Assembly (NCBI GenBank): GCA_902795265.1
Contig: CADBKM010000003.1
Span: 1-64,000, forward strand
Origin: an uncultured Eubacteriales bacterium
GTDB lineage: Bacteria; Bacillota; Clostridia; Peptostreptococcales; Anaerovoracaceae
Length of the DNA stretch: 64,000 nt
Direction of reading: 5' to 3'
Both the position numbers and the translations under genes were made by a program. Shown here in pieces: positions 54,111 through 62,882 of the stretch. A model generated the notes under the pieces. The model made no database searches. It was not told where the DNA came from and worked only from the letters and a program-made list of their open reading frames with translations. Every line of letters starts with the position of its first letter. Position 1 is the first letter of the stretch.

Positions 54111-56312
54111 ATGGCTGGCCAGAAGATTATCGATCTTTCCACCGAAAAGTTCATAAGGGATATGAACGAGATCAATCCGAAATACGATGACTCGGTCATT
54201 ATCAAAGCATACGAAATTGCCCGCAGTTTACACGACGGGCAATTTCGTAAGAGCGGAGAACCTTATATTATCCATCCGGTAGCTGTAGCACAGATACTGG
54301 CTAAGTTTGGTATGGATAACGAAACGGTGATTGCCGGCCTTCTCCACGATGTAGTAGAAGATACCGACTATACAAGAGAGCAGCTTATTGAGGACTTCGA
54401 CGAGAAGATCGCTGATCTGGTAGACGGAGTCACAAAGCTCGGTAACATCAATTACGATTCGAGCGAAGCTGCGCAGGCTGAGAACTTCCGCAAGATGTTC
54501 CTGGCCATGTCGAAAGACATCAGAGTTCTTATAGTAAAGCTGGCGGACAGGCTTCATAACATGCGAACGCTCGAGTATATGCCTACCGAAAAGCGTGTGA
54601 CCAAAGCAATGGAAACGCTTGAGATCTACGCTCCGCTCGCCGGAAGACTCGGTATTTTCAGCATCAAATTCGAACTTGAAGATCTCGCGCTTAAGTATCT
54701 GCATCCGCTCGAATATAAGAAGCTTTCAGCTGCTGTTGACCGCAGAAAGTCCGAATATGCCAGAAATCTCAAAGTACTGACTTCAACTATAACGGACATT
54801 CTCAATGAAGCAGGCATCCAGCACGACGTAAAGGGCAGATCCAAGCATCTTTACAGCATCTACCGCAAGATGATAATGCAGCAGAAGCAGATCGATGAGA
54901 TATTCGATATCCTCGCTGTAAGAATCCTCGTATCGAGTGTAAAGGACTGCTATGCAGCTCTCGGTCTCGTGCACAACAGGTGGAAACCTATCCCGGGCAG
55001 ATTCAAAGACTATATAGCAATGCCTAAGCCGAATATGTATCAGTCGATACATACAACGGTTCTCGGGGATAACGGCGAGCCTTTTGAGATACAGATCAGA
55101 ACTTACGAGATGCATCGCATCGCCGAATACGGTATCGCTGCGCACTGGAAGTACAAAGAAGGAAAGGTTTCCGGAAGTGTAGATGACAGCGAGCAGAAGC
55201 TTGCCTGGCTGAGACAGGCACTTGAATGGCAGAAGGAAGCTGATGACTCCGTAGAGTTTCTCAATACCGTCAAGGTCGATTTGTTTGATAATCAGGTATT
55301 CGTATTCACTCCGGGCGGGGATGTCATGGAACTTCCTTCGGAGAGTACACCTCTCGACTTCGCATTCAAGATCCATACCGATATCGGTATCAGATGCGTA
55401 GGAGCGAAGGTAAACGGCAAGATGGTAACGATCGATCATCCGCTTCATAACGGAGACATCGTAGAGATCGTCACATCTGCAAATTCATCGGGTCCAAGCA
55501 TTGAATGGCTCAAGAAGTGCAAGACTTCAGGGGCTAAAAACAAGATCCGCAACTGGCTCCGCAAAGCTGATAAAGATTCAGATGTCAGCAAGGGGCGCAC
55601 AAATATCAATAATTACATAAAGAAAAAGGGCTACGATCCTGCTCTTGTAACGAAGAATGCATACATTCTTAAGGCAGTAAAAGACTTCAACTGCTCAAAC
55701 GTAAACGAGCTCTTCCTTCAGATATCGCGCGGTGGCAGCACCGTTTCAAAACTCGGTCAGAAGCTTATCGAGTACTACGAAGCCGATAACCAGATAAAGA
55801 ACGAAGAGCAGGAGCAGGTAGAGATCAAAAAGAAACCTGTTCTCAAATCAGTCGAACACTCTGAATCGGGCATAGTGGTCAAAGGCGCAGACAACCTTCT
55901 TATCAGACGTGCTACCTGCTGCAATCCGGTTCCGGGAGACGCGATCATCGGTTACATTTCGAAAGGAAAGGGTATTACTGTTCACAGAACAGACTGCTCA
56001 AACATCCGTAACATAAGAGAAGAAGACCGCGGAAGACTGATCGAGGTAAACTGGGATTCACCGAACGAGAACAGAAAATACTATGCAGATATACAGGTCG
56101 TATCGGAAGAACGAAAAGGCCTGTTCAAAGATATATCAAAGGTTTGCGACGATTACGAGCTTGAAGTAGTCGGGCTCAACCTCACACCGGGTGAACCGGG
56201 TACGACAAATACTCTTCTGACCGTTGAAATCACTGACATGCATCAGATTCAGAGACTGCTTACCGGTCTCAGACAGGTAGAGGGAGTTATCAAAGTATTC
56301 AGGCCAAGATAA
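54111..56312 (+). CDS. rel: Bifunctional (p)ppGpp synthetase/hydrolase Rel
   Basis: Makes and degrades the stringent-response alarmone. 733 residues. The hydrolase HD domain is intact (H55 in IIHPVA; H79-D80 in LLHDVVEDT), and the synthetase domain contains PGRFKDYIAMPKPNMYQSIH. TGS (about 385-445), helical/zinc-finger (ATCCNPVPGD near 602-611) and C-terminal ACT (about 660-733) domains follow. AGGAG site. The only long RelA/SpoT protein here, as expected for Firmicutes. The order rel-MBL-hemZ-hisS-aspS is conserved in Clostridia. Confidence 0.96.
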   Translation: MAGQKIIDLSTEKFIRDMNEINPKYDDSVIIKAYEIARSLHDGQFRKSGEPYIIHPVAVAQILAKFGMDNETVIAGLLHDVVEDTDYTREQLIEDFDEKIADLVDGVTKLGNINYDSSEAAQAENFRKMFLAMSKDIRVLIVKLADRLHNMRTLEYMPTEKRVTKAMETLEIYAPLAGRLGIFSIKFELEDLALKYLHPLEYKKLSAAVDRRKSEYARNLKVLTSTITDILNEAGIQHDVKGRSKHLYSIYRKMIMQQKQIDEIFDILAVRILVSSVKDCYAALGLVHNRWKPIPGRFKDYIAMPKPNMYQSIHTTVLGDNGEPFEIQIRTYEMHRIAEYGIAAHWKYKEGKVSGSVDDSEQKLAWLRQALEWQKEADDSVEFLNTVKVDLFDNQVFVFTPGGDVMELPSESTPLDFAFKIHTDIGIRCVGAKVNGKMVTIDHPLHNGDIVEIVTSANSSGPSIEWLKKCKTSGAKNKIRNWLRKADKDSDVSKGRTNINNYIKKKGYDPALVTKNAYILKAVKDFNCSNVNELFLQISRGGSTVSKLGQKLIEYYEADNQIKNEEQEQVEIKKKPVLKSVEHSESGIVVKGADNLLIRRATCCNPVPGDAIIGYISKGKGITVHRTDCSNIRNIREEDRGRLIEVNWDSPNENRKYYADIQVVSEERKGLFKDISKVCDDYELEVVGLNLTPGEPGTTNTLLTVEITDMHQIQRLLTGLRQVEGVIKVFRPR

Positions 56313-56359
56313 CGCTGAATTAACAATAATTATTTATTATAAAGCAGGAGGGCGCATCT

Positions 56360-56953
56360 ATGAGTATAGACATTAAGTGCTATCCGGACGGCATGTACGG
56401 AGAAAATACTTATCTCATAACCGACGATGCTACTGGCTTTAAGGCCATTATCGACCCGGGCTATTACGGTGTAGATGTAAAAATGGATATTCAGAACAAT
56501 GCATATCTGAAATACGTTCTCCTGACTCACGGTCATGACGACCATTTTCTTGCCGCACAGGAGTACCTTGATGAGTACAGCTCAGTTAAGTTTGCAGTTC
56601 CGGAAAAGGATATCCCTGTTATAAACATCCAGAGGAATCCGTGCCCGGAACCGACTGTTCTTCTTAAAGAAGGGGATGTTATAACTCTTGGCGAAACCGA
56701 GCTGAGGGTTATCGAAACACCCGGCCATACCGGCGGCGGCATTTGTTTCGCAACAGACAAGGAGATATTCACAGGAGACACGCTCTTCAGACTGAGTGTC
56801 GGAAGGACCGATCTTCCGACAGGTGACTGGTTTACACTGCTGCACTCCATAAACGACAAACTATATTCTCTCGATGAAAACATGATCGTTTATCCGGGTC
56901 ACGGCGCACCTACAACAATAGGATACGAAAAGAGGGCTAATCCGTTTGTATAG
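56360..56953 (+). CDS. MBL-fold metallo-hydrolase
   Basis: 197 residues. The di-metal motif HxHxDH is THGHDDH (H57, H59, D61, H62), followed by PGHTGGGICF near 118 and FTGDTLFRLSVGRTDLPTGD near 138-157. The layout is that of the glyoxalase II/YcbL-like group, but the substrate is not known. A strong GGAGGG site precedes it. It overlaps hemZ by eight bases. Confidence 0.92.
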   Translation: MSIDIKCYPDGMYGENTYLITDDATGFKAIIDPGYYGVDVKMDIQNNAYLKYVLLTHGHDDHFLAAQEYLDEYSSVKFAVPEKDIPVINIQRNPCPEPTVLLKEGDVITLGETELRVIETPGHTGGGICFATDKEIFTGDTLFRLSVGRTDLPTGDWFTLLHSINDKLYSLDENMIVYPGHGAPTTIGYEKRANPFV

Positions 56954-58319
56954 ATTCTACATAAACAACATCGACGACGATTATCACTTCATGGAGCTCG
57001 CGAGGGTATTCCTGCCTGATGACGGCTTTGAAACCATTGCGTATACAGGCAGACCCGTAGCTCATCTGTTGGGTGAGAACAGCTATTTTGTAAATGAGGC
57101 TGCAACATCTGACCGCGAAGCAATAAAAAGGGAATTCTTCGGATTGCTTTCAGACCTCACAGGTATCAGGCCTCCGTGGGGAACGCTCACCGGTGTAAGA
57201 CCGCTGAAGCCGGCACTCGAGATGTGCAGACAGAGCTCGGTTGAATACATGGAGCAAGAGATCAGCCGCAAGTATCTTCTCAGTGAGCGTAAAGTCTCGC
57301 TCCTGGCGGATATAGCAGATTACCAGCTTGCGAATGTAGGCGGGGTCCCTTGGGAGATGGATTCCTTATATATAGGCATCCCGTTCTGTCCGACCAGATG
57401 CGCTTACTGCAGCTTTGCTTCAAACGTAGCTTCCGAAGAAGAGCACGCTGAGTATCTCGGCAATCTTCTTAAAGAGATAGAGTACGCCGGTGCTCTCGCC
57501 GCAGAGCATGGTACAAAGCTTGAAAGCATATATATAGGAGGAGGCACTCCGACAACTCTGAGTGCACCTCAGCTCGAAAAGCTGATCAGCAAAGTTTCGG
57601 AAGCTTACGGAATCGACCCTGCTTCACTTGAATTTACCGTTGAGGCAGGCAGACCGGATACGATAACGAAGGAAAAGCTCGAAGTGCTCCGTTCTATGGG
57701 TATTTCAAGGATCAGCATAAACCCGCAGTCAATGAAAGACAGGACTCTGCAGCTCATCGGCCGCGACCACAGTGCAGATGATATCCGCAGCGGATTCAGC
57801 CTTGCCAGAGAGACAGGATTCGATGTGATCAACGCCGATCTTATAGCGGGGCTTCCTGAAGAAGACCTGAACGACTTTGAGGCAAGTCTCAGAGAGATCA
57901 TAGATCTCGGTGCTGAAAACATCACCATACATACTCTTTCGGTCAAGAGAGGTTCAAGGCTCAAAGAAAACTCACCTGAGTATTACAGAAAAAATGCAGC
58001 TGATGTCAGCGCCATGCTCGATCTTTCAAGGGAAATGCTCAGTTCTGCAGGGTACAGGCCATACTACATTTACAGGCAGAAACATCAGATAGGTGCGCTT
58101 GAGAACGTTGGCTGGTGCCTTCCGGGTAAGCATTCCATCTATAATATCCGCATCATGGAAGACAAGCAGACTATCATAGGCTTAGGTGCAGGAGCGGTAG
58201 GCAAGGTCTATTATCCGAAAGAGGACAGACTTGAGCGCATCGCAAACGTAAGCAATTACAGAATTTACAGCGAGAGATTCGACGATATGCTCTCGCGTAA
58301 GAACGAATACTATAAATGA
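56946..58319 (+). CDS. hemZ: Coproporphyrinogen dehydrogenase-like radical-SAM protein HemZ
   Basis: HemN-related radical-SAM protein. 457 residues. The SAM-cluster cysteines are C148, C152 and C155 (PFCPTRCAYCSF), with IGGGTPTTLS near 199-208 and a C-terminal HemN-like region. An N-terminal extension of about 130 residues is typical of HemZ. It is named for oxygen-independent coproporphyrinogen III oxidation, but many relatives have other roles and no other heme gene is here. TTG start at 56946 overlapping the upstream gene, with GAGGG ahead of it. Confidence 0.9.
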   Translation: MYRFYINNIDDDYHFMELARVFLPDDGFETIAYTGRPVAHLLGENSYFVNEAATSDREAIKREFFGLLSDLTGIRPPWGTLTGVRPLKPALEMCRQSSVEYMEQEISRKYLLSERKVSLLADIADYQLANVGGVPWEMDSLYIGIPFCPTRCAYCSFASNVASEEEHAEYLGNLLKEIEYAGALAAEHGTKLESIYIGGGTPTTLSAPQLEKLISKVSEAYGIDPASLEFTVEAGRPDTITKEKLEVLRSMGISRISINPQSMKDRTLQLIGRDHSADDIRSGFSLARETGFDVINADLIAGLPEEDLNDFEASLREIIDLGAENITIHTLSVKRGSRLKENSPEYYRKNAADVSAMLDLSREMLSSAGYRPYYIYRQKHQIGALENVGWCLPGKHSIYNIRIMEDKQTIIGLGAGAVGKVYYPKEDRLERIANVSNYRIYSERFDDMLSRKNEYYK

Positions 58320-58340
58320 TCCGTGTGAAAGGACGAATAT

Positions 58341-59588
58341 ATGGCAATGAAAGCGCCTAAGGGCACAAAAGACATGCTGCCGCAGGAATCACACAAGTGG
58401 CAGTACATAGAGAAAGAGTGGGAAAAGATCTGCTCTGAATACGGCTTTAAAGAAATAAGAACTCCTGTTTTCGAATCAACAGATCTCTTCAACAGAGGTG
58501 TAGGTGATACAACTGACATCGTACAGAAAGAGATGTATACCTTTGAAGATATGGGCGGACGCAGCATAACGCTCAAGCCGGAAGGTACATCTCCGGCAGT
58601 CAGAGCATTCATCGAGAGCAATCTTTATGCTGAGACACAGCCAACCAAGCTTTTCTATGACACACCGTGCTACAGATATGAAAAGCCGCAGGCCGGAAGA
58701 CTCAGAGAATTCCACCAGTTCGGGATCGAAAATTTCGGCACTGCTTCCATGATGGCCGATGCTGAGATCATAGCACTCGGAAATGATTTCCTCTCACGCA
58801 TGGGGATCGAAGATGTCGAGCTTCACATCTCGAGCGTAGGCTGCAGAAAGTGCAGACCTGTATACAGAAAAGCCCTTCAGGATTTTCTGAGGCCAAAATA
58901 TGACTGCCTTTGCGAAACCTGCAAATCCAGATTCGATAAGAATCCTATGAGAATCCTCGACTGCAAGTCTCCGGAAGATAAAGAAGCCGTAAAGGACGCT
59001 CCTAAGATGCTCGATTATCTCTGCGAAGACTGCAAAAAGGATTTCGAAGATTTAAAGGCTTACCTCGATGCCATGGGTATCAGCTATACCGTTGACCCGT
59101 CGATAGTAAGAGGCCTTGATTATTACACAAAGACAGCCTTCGAGTTCATTACGACAAAGATCGGCGCTCAGGGCACAGTCTGCGGCGGCGGCAGATACGA
59201 TCACCTCATCGAAGAAGTCGGCGGACCTGACATGCCGGGAGTCGGTTTCGGACTCGGAAAGGAAAGACTGCTGCTTCTCATGGAAGCCTGCGGTCACGAT
59301 TTCGGAGCTTCCGAGGCTCCTCAGATATTCCTAGCCTGGATAGGCGACGAGGCAAAGCTTTATTCACTCAGGCTTCTGCACGATCTCAGAAAGCAGGGTA
59401 TCAGAGCTGATATGGATACCAGAGAGCGCAATCTTAAGGGACAGATGAAATACGCAAACAAGCTCGGTGCCGCATTCACAGCCGTAATAGGTGATGATGA
59501 GGTAGCAAGCGGAGAGATAACTCTGAAAAACATGACTACATCTGAACAAACAAAAGTAAGAAGGGAAGATCTTGTAAATGCTTTATAA
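58341..59588 (+). CDS. hisS: Histidyl-tRNA synthetase
   Basis: Class II enzyme charging tRNA-His. 415 residues. KGTKDMLPQESHKW opens the protein (family PRGTxDxLP), motif 2 CYRYEKPQAGRLREFHQFGIE is near 113-133 in readable pieces, and the histidine-specific GLDYYTKTAFEF and GGGRYDHLI follow. Four cysteine pairs (CRKCRP, CLCETCK, CEDCKK) suggest a small metal-binding insert in the middle. AAAGGA site. It overlaps aspS by 11 bases, the normal pair in Firmicutes. Confidence 0.97.
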   Translation: MAMKAPKGTKDMLPQESHKWQYIEKEWEKICSEYGFKEIRTPVFESTDLFNRGVGDTTDIVQKEMYTFEDMGGRSITLKPEGTSPAVRAFIESNLYAETQPTKLFYDTPCYRYEKPQAGRLREFHQFGIENFGTASMMADAEIIALGNDFLSRMGIEDVELHISSVGCRKCRPVYRKALQDFLRPKYDCLCETCKSRFDKNPMRILDCKSPEDKEAVKDAPKMLDYLCEDCKKDFEDLKAYLDAMGISYTVDPSIVRGLDYYTKTAFEFITTKIGAQGTVCGGGRYDHLIEEVGGPDMPGVGFGLGKERLLLLMEACGHDFGASEAPQIFLAWIGDEAKLYSLRLLHDLRKQGIRADMDTRERNLKGQMKYANKLGAAFTAVIGDDEVASGEITLKNMTTSEQTKVRREDLVNAL

Positions 59589-61344
59589 AAGAACTCATAT
59601 GTGCGGTGAGCTCAGACTCGCTGACGAAGGTAAGAACGTAGTACTTAACGGATGGGTCGCAAAGGCCAGAAGTCTTGGCGGACTGGTGTTCGTAGACCTC
59701 AGAGATAAGACCGGTATCACACAGATCACATTCAATGAGGATGTACCGGCAGAAGTTATCGAGAAGGCCAAGACACTCAGAAGCGAATACTGCATCGGTG
59801 TAAAGGGAGTTGTCAGAGAAAGAAGCTCCAAGAACCCTAACCTCAGCACAGGTGATATCGAAGTATTCGCTGACGATCTCATGATCTATTCCGTTTCGGA
59901 TACTCCTCCGATCTATATCAGAGATGATGATAACGTAAGTGACGATCTCAGACTCAAGTACAGATATCTCGATCTCAGAAAAAACAAGATGCAGAGAAAT
60001 CTTACGATGAGGCACAAGGTCGTTAAGTGTGCGCGTGACTACTTTGATGAAAACGGTTTCACGGAAGTTGAAACTCCGATGCTCATCAAGCCGACACCGG
60101 AAGGAGCCAGAGACTACATCGTTCCGAGCAGAGTGCACAACGGAAGCTTCTATGCTCTTCCTCAGTCACCGCAGATGTTCAAGCAGCTGCTGATGGTAGC
60201 CGGAACAGACAGATACTTCCAGGTAGTCAAGTGCTTCAGAGACGAAGATCTCAGAGCTGACAGACAGCCTGAATTCACACAGATCGACCTCGAGATGTCG
60301 TTCGCCGGAGTAGATGATGTCATCGAAGTACAGGAAGGCTTCATCAAAAAGGTCATGAAAGAGGTCAAAGGCATTGATGTTGAAACACCTTTCAGAAGGA
60401 TCACATATGCCGAAGCTATGGAAAGATACGGTTCCGACAAGCCTGACACAAGATTCGACATCGAATTGAAGAAACTCAACGATCTCTTCGAAGGCTGCGG
60501 ATTCGAAGTATTTACAAAGACTCTCGCAGAAGGCGGAGACATCAGAGGCATATGTGTGCCTGGCGGAGCAGCACAGTTCTCACGCAAAAAGATCGACAAG
60601 CTTGTTGACGAAGTAAAGCACTACGGCGCTAAAGGCCTTGTATGGATCAAGAACGACGGAACTGCATTTACATCATCAGTAAGCAAGTTCTTCAGCGAAG
60701 ATGAACTCACTGCAGTCATGGACAGATTTGGCGGCGGAAGCGGAGATATCGTATTTATCGTAAGCGGCACTGCTAAAGTTACATATGACTCACTCGGTTT
60801 CTTAAGACGCCGCATTGCGGGCCTTATGGGACTTCTCGACGACAATCAGTTCAACTTCCTCTGGGTAGTCGACTTCCCGATGTTCGAGCAGGATGAAGAA
60901 GGCAATATCAAGGCCATGCATCATCCGTTCACACAGCCGAAGCTCGACGAGCTCGATAAACTCGATACAGACATTCTCGGTCTCAGAGCCAATGCTTACG
61001 ACATTGTACTTAACGGCGTTGAGCTTGGCGGCGGAAGCGTAAGAATCCACGACAAAGACCTTCAGGCACGCATGTTCAGGGCTCTCGGACTTACAGACGA
61101 AGAGTGCCAGGAGAAATTCGGATTCCTGATCGAAGCTTTCAAATACGGAGCACCGCCTCATGCAGGTCTCGCGTATGGCCTTGACAGACTGGTAATGCTG
61201 CTTCTCGGTGAAAAGAGCATCAGAGAAGTCATCGCGTTCCCTAAGAACCAGAACGCTGAATGTCCGGTATGTGAAGCACCGGCACCGGCAGGAGAGGGAC
61301 AGCTCGAGGAGCTCGGAATCGAACTTGCAGCTGAGTGCGAGTAA
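59578..61344 (+). CDS. aspS: Aspartyl-tRNA synthetase
   Basis: Class II enzyme charging tRNA-Asp. 588 residues, the bacterial type. OB-fold anticodon domain (about 1-110, with RTHMCGELRL and LGGLVFVDLRDKTG), motif 2 near 210-225 (CFRDEDLRADRQPEFTQID), the bacterial GAD insertion (about 285-420) and motif 3 AGLAYGLDRLVMLL near 524-537. The ATG at 59578 is inside the end of hisS. Whether it also charges tRNA-Asn cannot be told here; no gatCAB genes are in the window. Confidence 0.97.
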   Translation: MLYKRTHMCGELRLADEGKNVVLNGWVAKARSLGGLVFVDLRDKTGITQITFNEDVPAEVIEKAKTLRSEYCIGVKGVVRERSSKNPNLSTGDIEVFADDLMIYSVSDTPPIYIRDDDNVSDDLRLKYRYLDLRKNKMQRNLTMRHKVVKCARDYFDENGFTEVETPMLIKPTPEGARDYIVPSRVHNGSFYALPQSPQMFKQLLMVAGTDRYFQVVKCFRDEDLRADRQPEFTQIDLEMSFAGVDDVIEVQEGFIKKVMKEVKGIDVETPFRRITYAEAMERYGSDKPDTRFDIELKKLNDLFEGCGFEVFTKTLAEGGDIRGICVPGGAAQFSRKKIDKLVDEVKHYGAKGLVWIKNDGTAFTSSVSKFFSEDELTAVMDRFGGGSGDIVFIVSGTAKVTYDSLGFLRRRIAGLMGLLDDNQFNFLWVVDFPMFEQDEEGNIKAMHHPFTQPKLDELDKLDTDILGLRANAYDIVLNGVELGGGSVRIHDKDLQARMFRALGLTDEECQEKFGFLIEAFKYGAPPHAGLAYGLDRLVMLLLGEKSIREVIAFPKNQNAECPVCEAPAPAGEGQLEELGIELAAECE

Positions 61345-61354
61345 AGCAATATTT

Positions 61355-61963
61355 ATGAACGAAAAAAGAAAGTACGGTATATACGGCGGCAGTTTTGACC
61401 CCATACATATTGGACACACTGCACTGGCAGAAAGCGCAGTGAACGAGTGCGGACTTGATAAGCTCATATTCATGCCCGCATATATCTCTCCGTTCAAACA
61501 GGGCAGGAATGTCACGGACGGCAGGGACAGATGCGGAATGATCGAGACCGTAATCAAAACAAACCCGGCATTCCGGCTGTCAACATACGAGCTGCACAAA
61601 GAAGGCCCGTCGTATACCATAGAGACCCTGAGACACTGGAAAAATCTGCTCGACGGAGAACTGTATTTCGTCCTCGGATTCGATTCGGTCATACAGCTCG
61701 ACATGTGGTATCAGGGTGAAGAGATCCTCAGGAATTATCATCTTGTGACTGCAAGGCGCCCACATACGGACGATCTTGAGGGAATGCAGATAGTTGAAAA
61801 GTTCCGCAGGGAATACGGCTCGGACATTACCGTACTCGAGATGCCTCCGGTAGACGCATCATCGACAACGATCAGAAAGATGGTCAAGGAAGGCAAGGCT
61901 ATAAGCGGTCTGGTACCGGAGGGAGTAGAGGAATACATAATTGAGCATAAACTGTACAGATAA
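61355..61963 (+). CDS. nadD: Nicotinate-nucleotide adenylyltransferase
   Basis: Joins nicotinate mononucleotide and ATP to deamido-NAD. 202 residues. The nucleotidyltransferase motif GGSFDPIHIGH is at 11-21 and the C-terminal SSTTIRKMVKEG holds the ISSTxIR signature. The ATG at 61355 is used because the protein begins just before the GGSFDP strand; the open frame upstream overlaps aspS and has no ribosome site. nadD-yqeK-rsfS is a standard Firmicutes trio. The gene overlaps yqeK by 23 bases. Confidence 0.96.
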   Translation: MNEKRKYGIYGGSFDPIHIGHTALAESAVNECGLDKLIFMPAYISPFKQGRNVTDGRDRCGMIETVIKTNPAFRLSTYELHKEGPSYTIETLRHWKNLLDGELYFVLGFDSVIQLDMWYQGEEILRNYHLVTARRPHTDDLEGMQIVEKFRREYGSDITVLEMPPVDASSTTIRKMVKEGKAISGLVPEGVEEYIIEHKLYR

Positions 61964-62534
61964 AGATGCCCTTGAGAGATACATGCATGAGCATTTGAAG
62001 GAAAGCCGATACCGGCATTCGCTGGGCGTAGAAGAGATGGCTGTCAGACTTGCCGGTCTGCATGGAGCAGATGCCGAAAAGGCCGCGTTTGCCGGCAGAT
62101 ATCACGATATCGCAAAGAACATGGACATCCCGGAAATGGACGCCCAAATCAGGAAATACGGTCTTCCGGAGCATCTTCTGGGCAACAACGCCCTTGCTCA
62201 TTCAAAGGTCGGAGCTGCGATACTTGAACACGAATTCGGTGTCAAAGATGCAGACATACTGAATGCGGTCAGATATCACACAACAGCACGCAAAGGAATG
62301 TCTCTTCTCGAAGAACTGATTTTCGTAGCGGACGTTGTTGAAGACAACCGTACATACAGCGATCTTGACTACTATCAGCAGCTGGCATACAGCGATCTTG
62401 ACAGAGCATGTTATGAAATACTCGAATACACGATAGGGGATCTCAAAGGAAAAAACAGAGAGATCGATACCGATACTCTTGAGGCAAGGGATTGGGTTTT
62501 ACAAAGAATCAAGGAGAAAAATAATGGAAAGTAA
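61941..62534 (+). CDS. yqeK: YqeK, HD-domain diadenosine tetraphosphatase
   Basis: Symmetrical Ap4A hydrolase of the YqeK type. 197 residues. Metal ligands: H26 in RYRHSLGV, H55-D56 in RYHDIAKN, then AHSKVGAAI and RYHTTARKGMSLLEE further on. A TTG at 61941 with AGAGG nine bases before it is the likely start, giving a long overlap with nadD. If the ATG near 61984 were used instead the protein would be 14 residues shorter. It overlaps rsfS by 11 bases. Confidence 0.92.
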   Translation: MSINCTDKDALERYMHEHLKESRYRHSLGVEEMAVRLAGLHGADAEKAAFAGRYHDIAKNMDIPEMDAQIRKYGLPEHLLGNNALAHSKVGAAILEHEFGVKDADILNAVRYHTTARKGMSLLEELIFVADVVEDNRTYSDLDYYQQLAYSDLDRACYEILEYTIGDLKGKNREIDTDTLEARDWVLQRIKEKNNGK

Positions 62535-62865
62535 AGAAATGGCTCAGGCAATCGCAGAACTTCTGAGCAGCAAAAAAGCAAGAGACGTCGTCATGATCGA
62601 TATAGCGGAGAAATCATCGTTCGCAGACTTCTTCGTTATAGCAACAGGTACTTCAGACAGGCAGCTGGGTGCTCTGGCAGATGATGTTGAAGATAAATTC
62701 GCTGAGCTCGGTATCGAGCCTAAGAGCAAAGACGGAAGACCTGATACAGGATGGATCCTGGTTGACGGTGGAGACGTTATCGTTAATCTTTTCACTTCCG
62801 AATCACGCGATAAGTATACACTTGAGAAGATTTGGAGCGACTGCGAATCCATACTTGTAGACTGA
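62524..62865 (+). CDS. rsfS: Ribosomal silencing factor RsfS
   Basis: Binds uL14 on the 50S subunit and blocks subunit joining under low nutrients. 113 residues. Conserved [17 protein letters not shown] and the [15 protein letters not shown] stretch identify the family (Iojap). The ATG at 62524 is set by AAGGAG; the in-frame upstream region belongs to yqeK. leuS follows after 17 bases. Confidence 0.95.
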   Translation: MESKEMAQAIAELLSSKKARDVVMIDIAEKSSFADFFVIATGTSDRQLGALADDVEDKFAELGIEPKSKDGRPDTGWILVDGGDVIVNLFTSESRDKYTLEKIWSDCESILVD

Positions 62866-62882
62866 TTAAAGGGGTAAAAAAC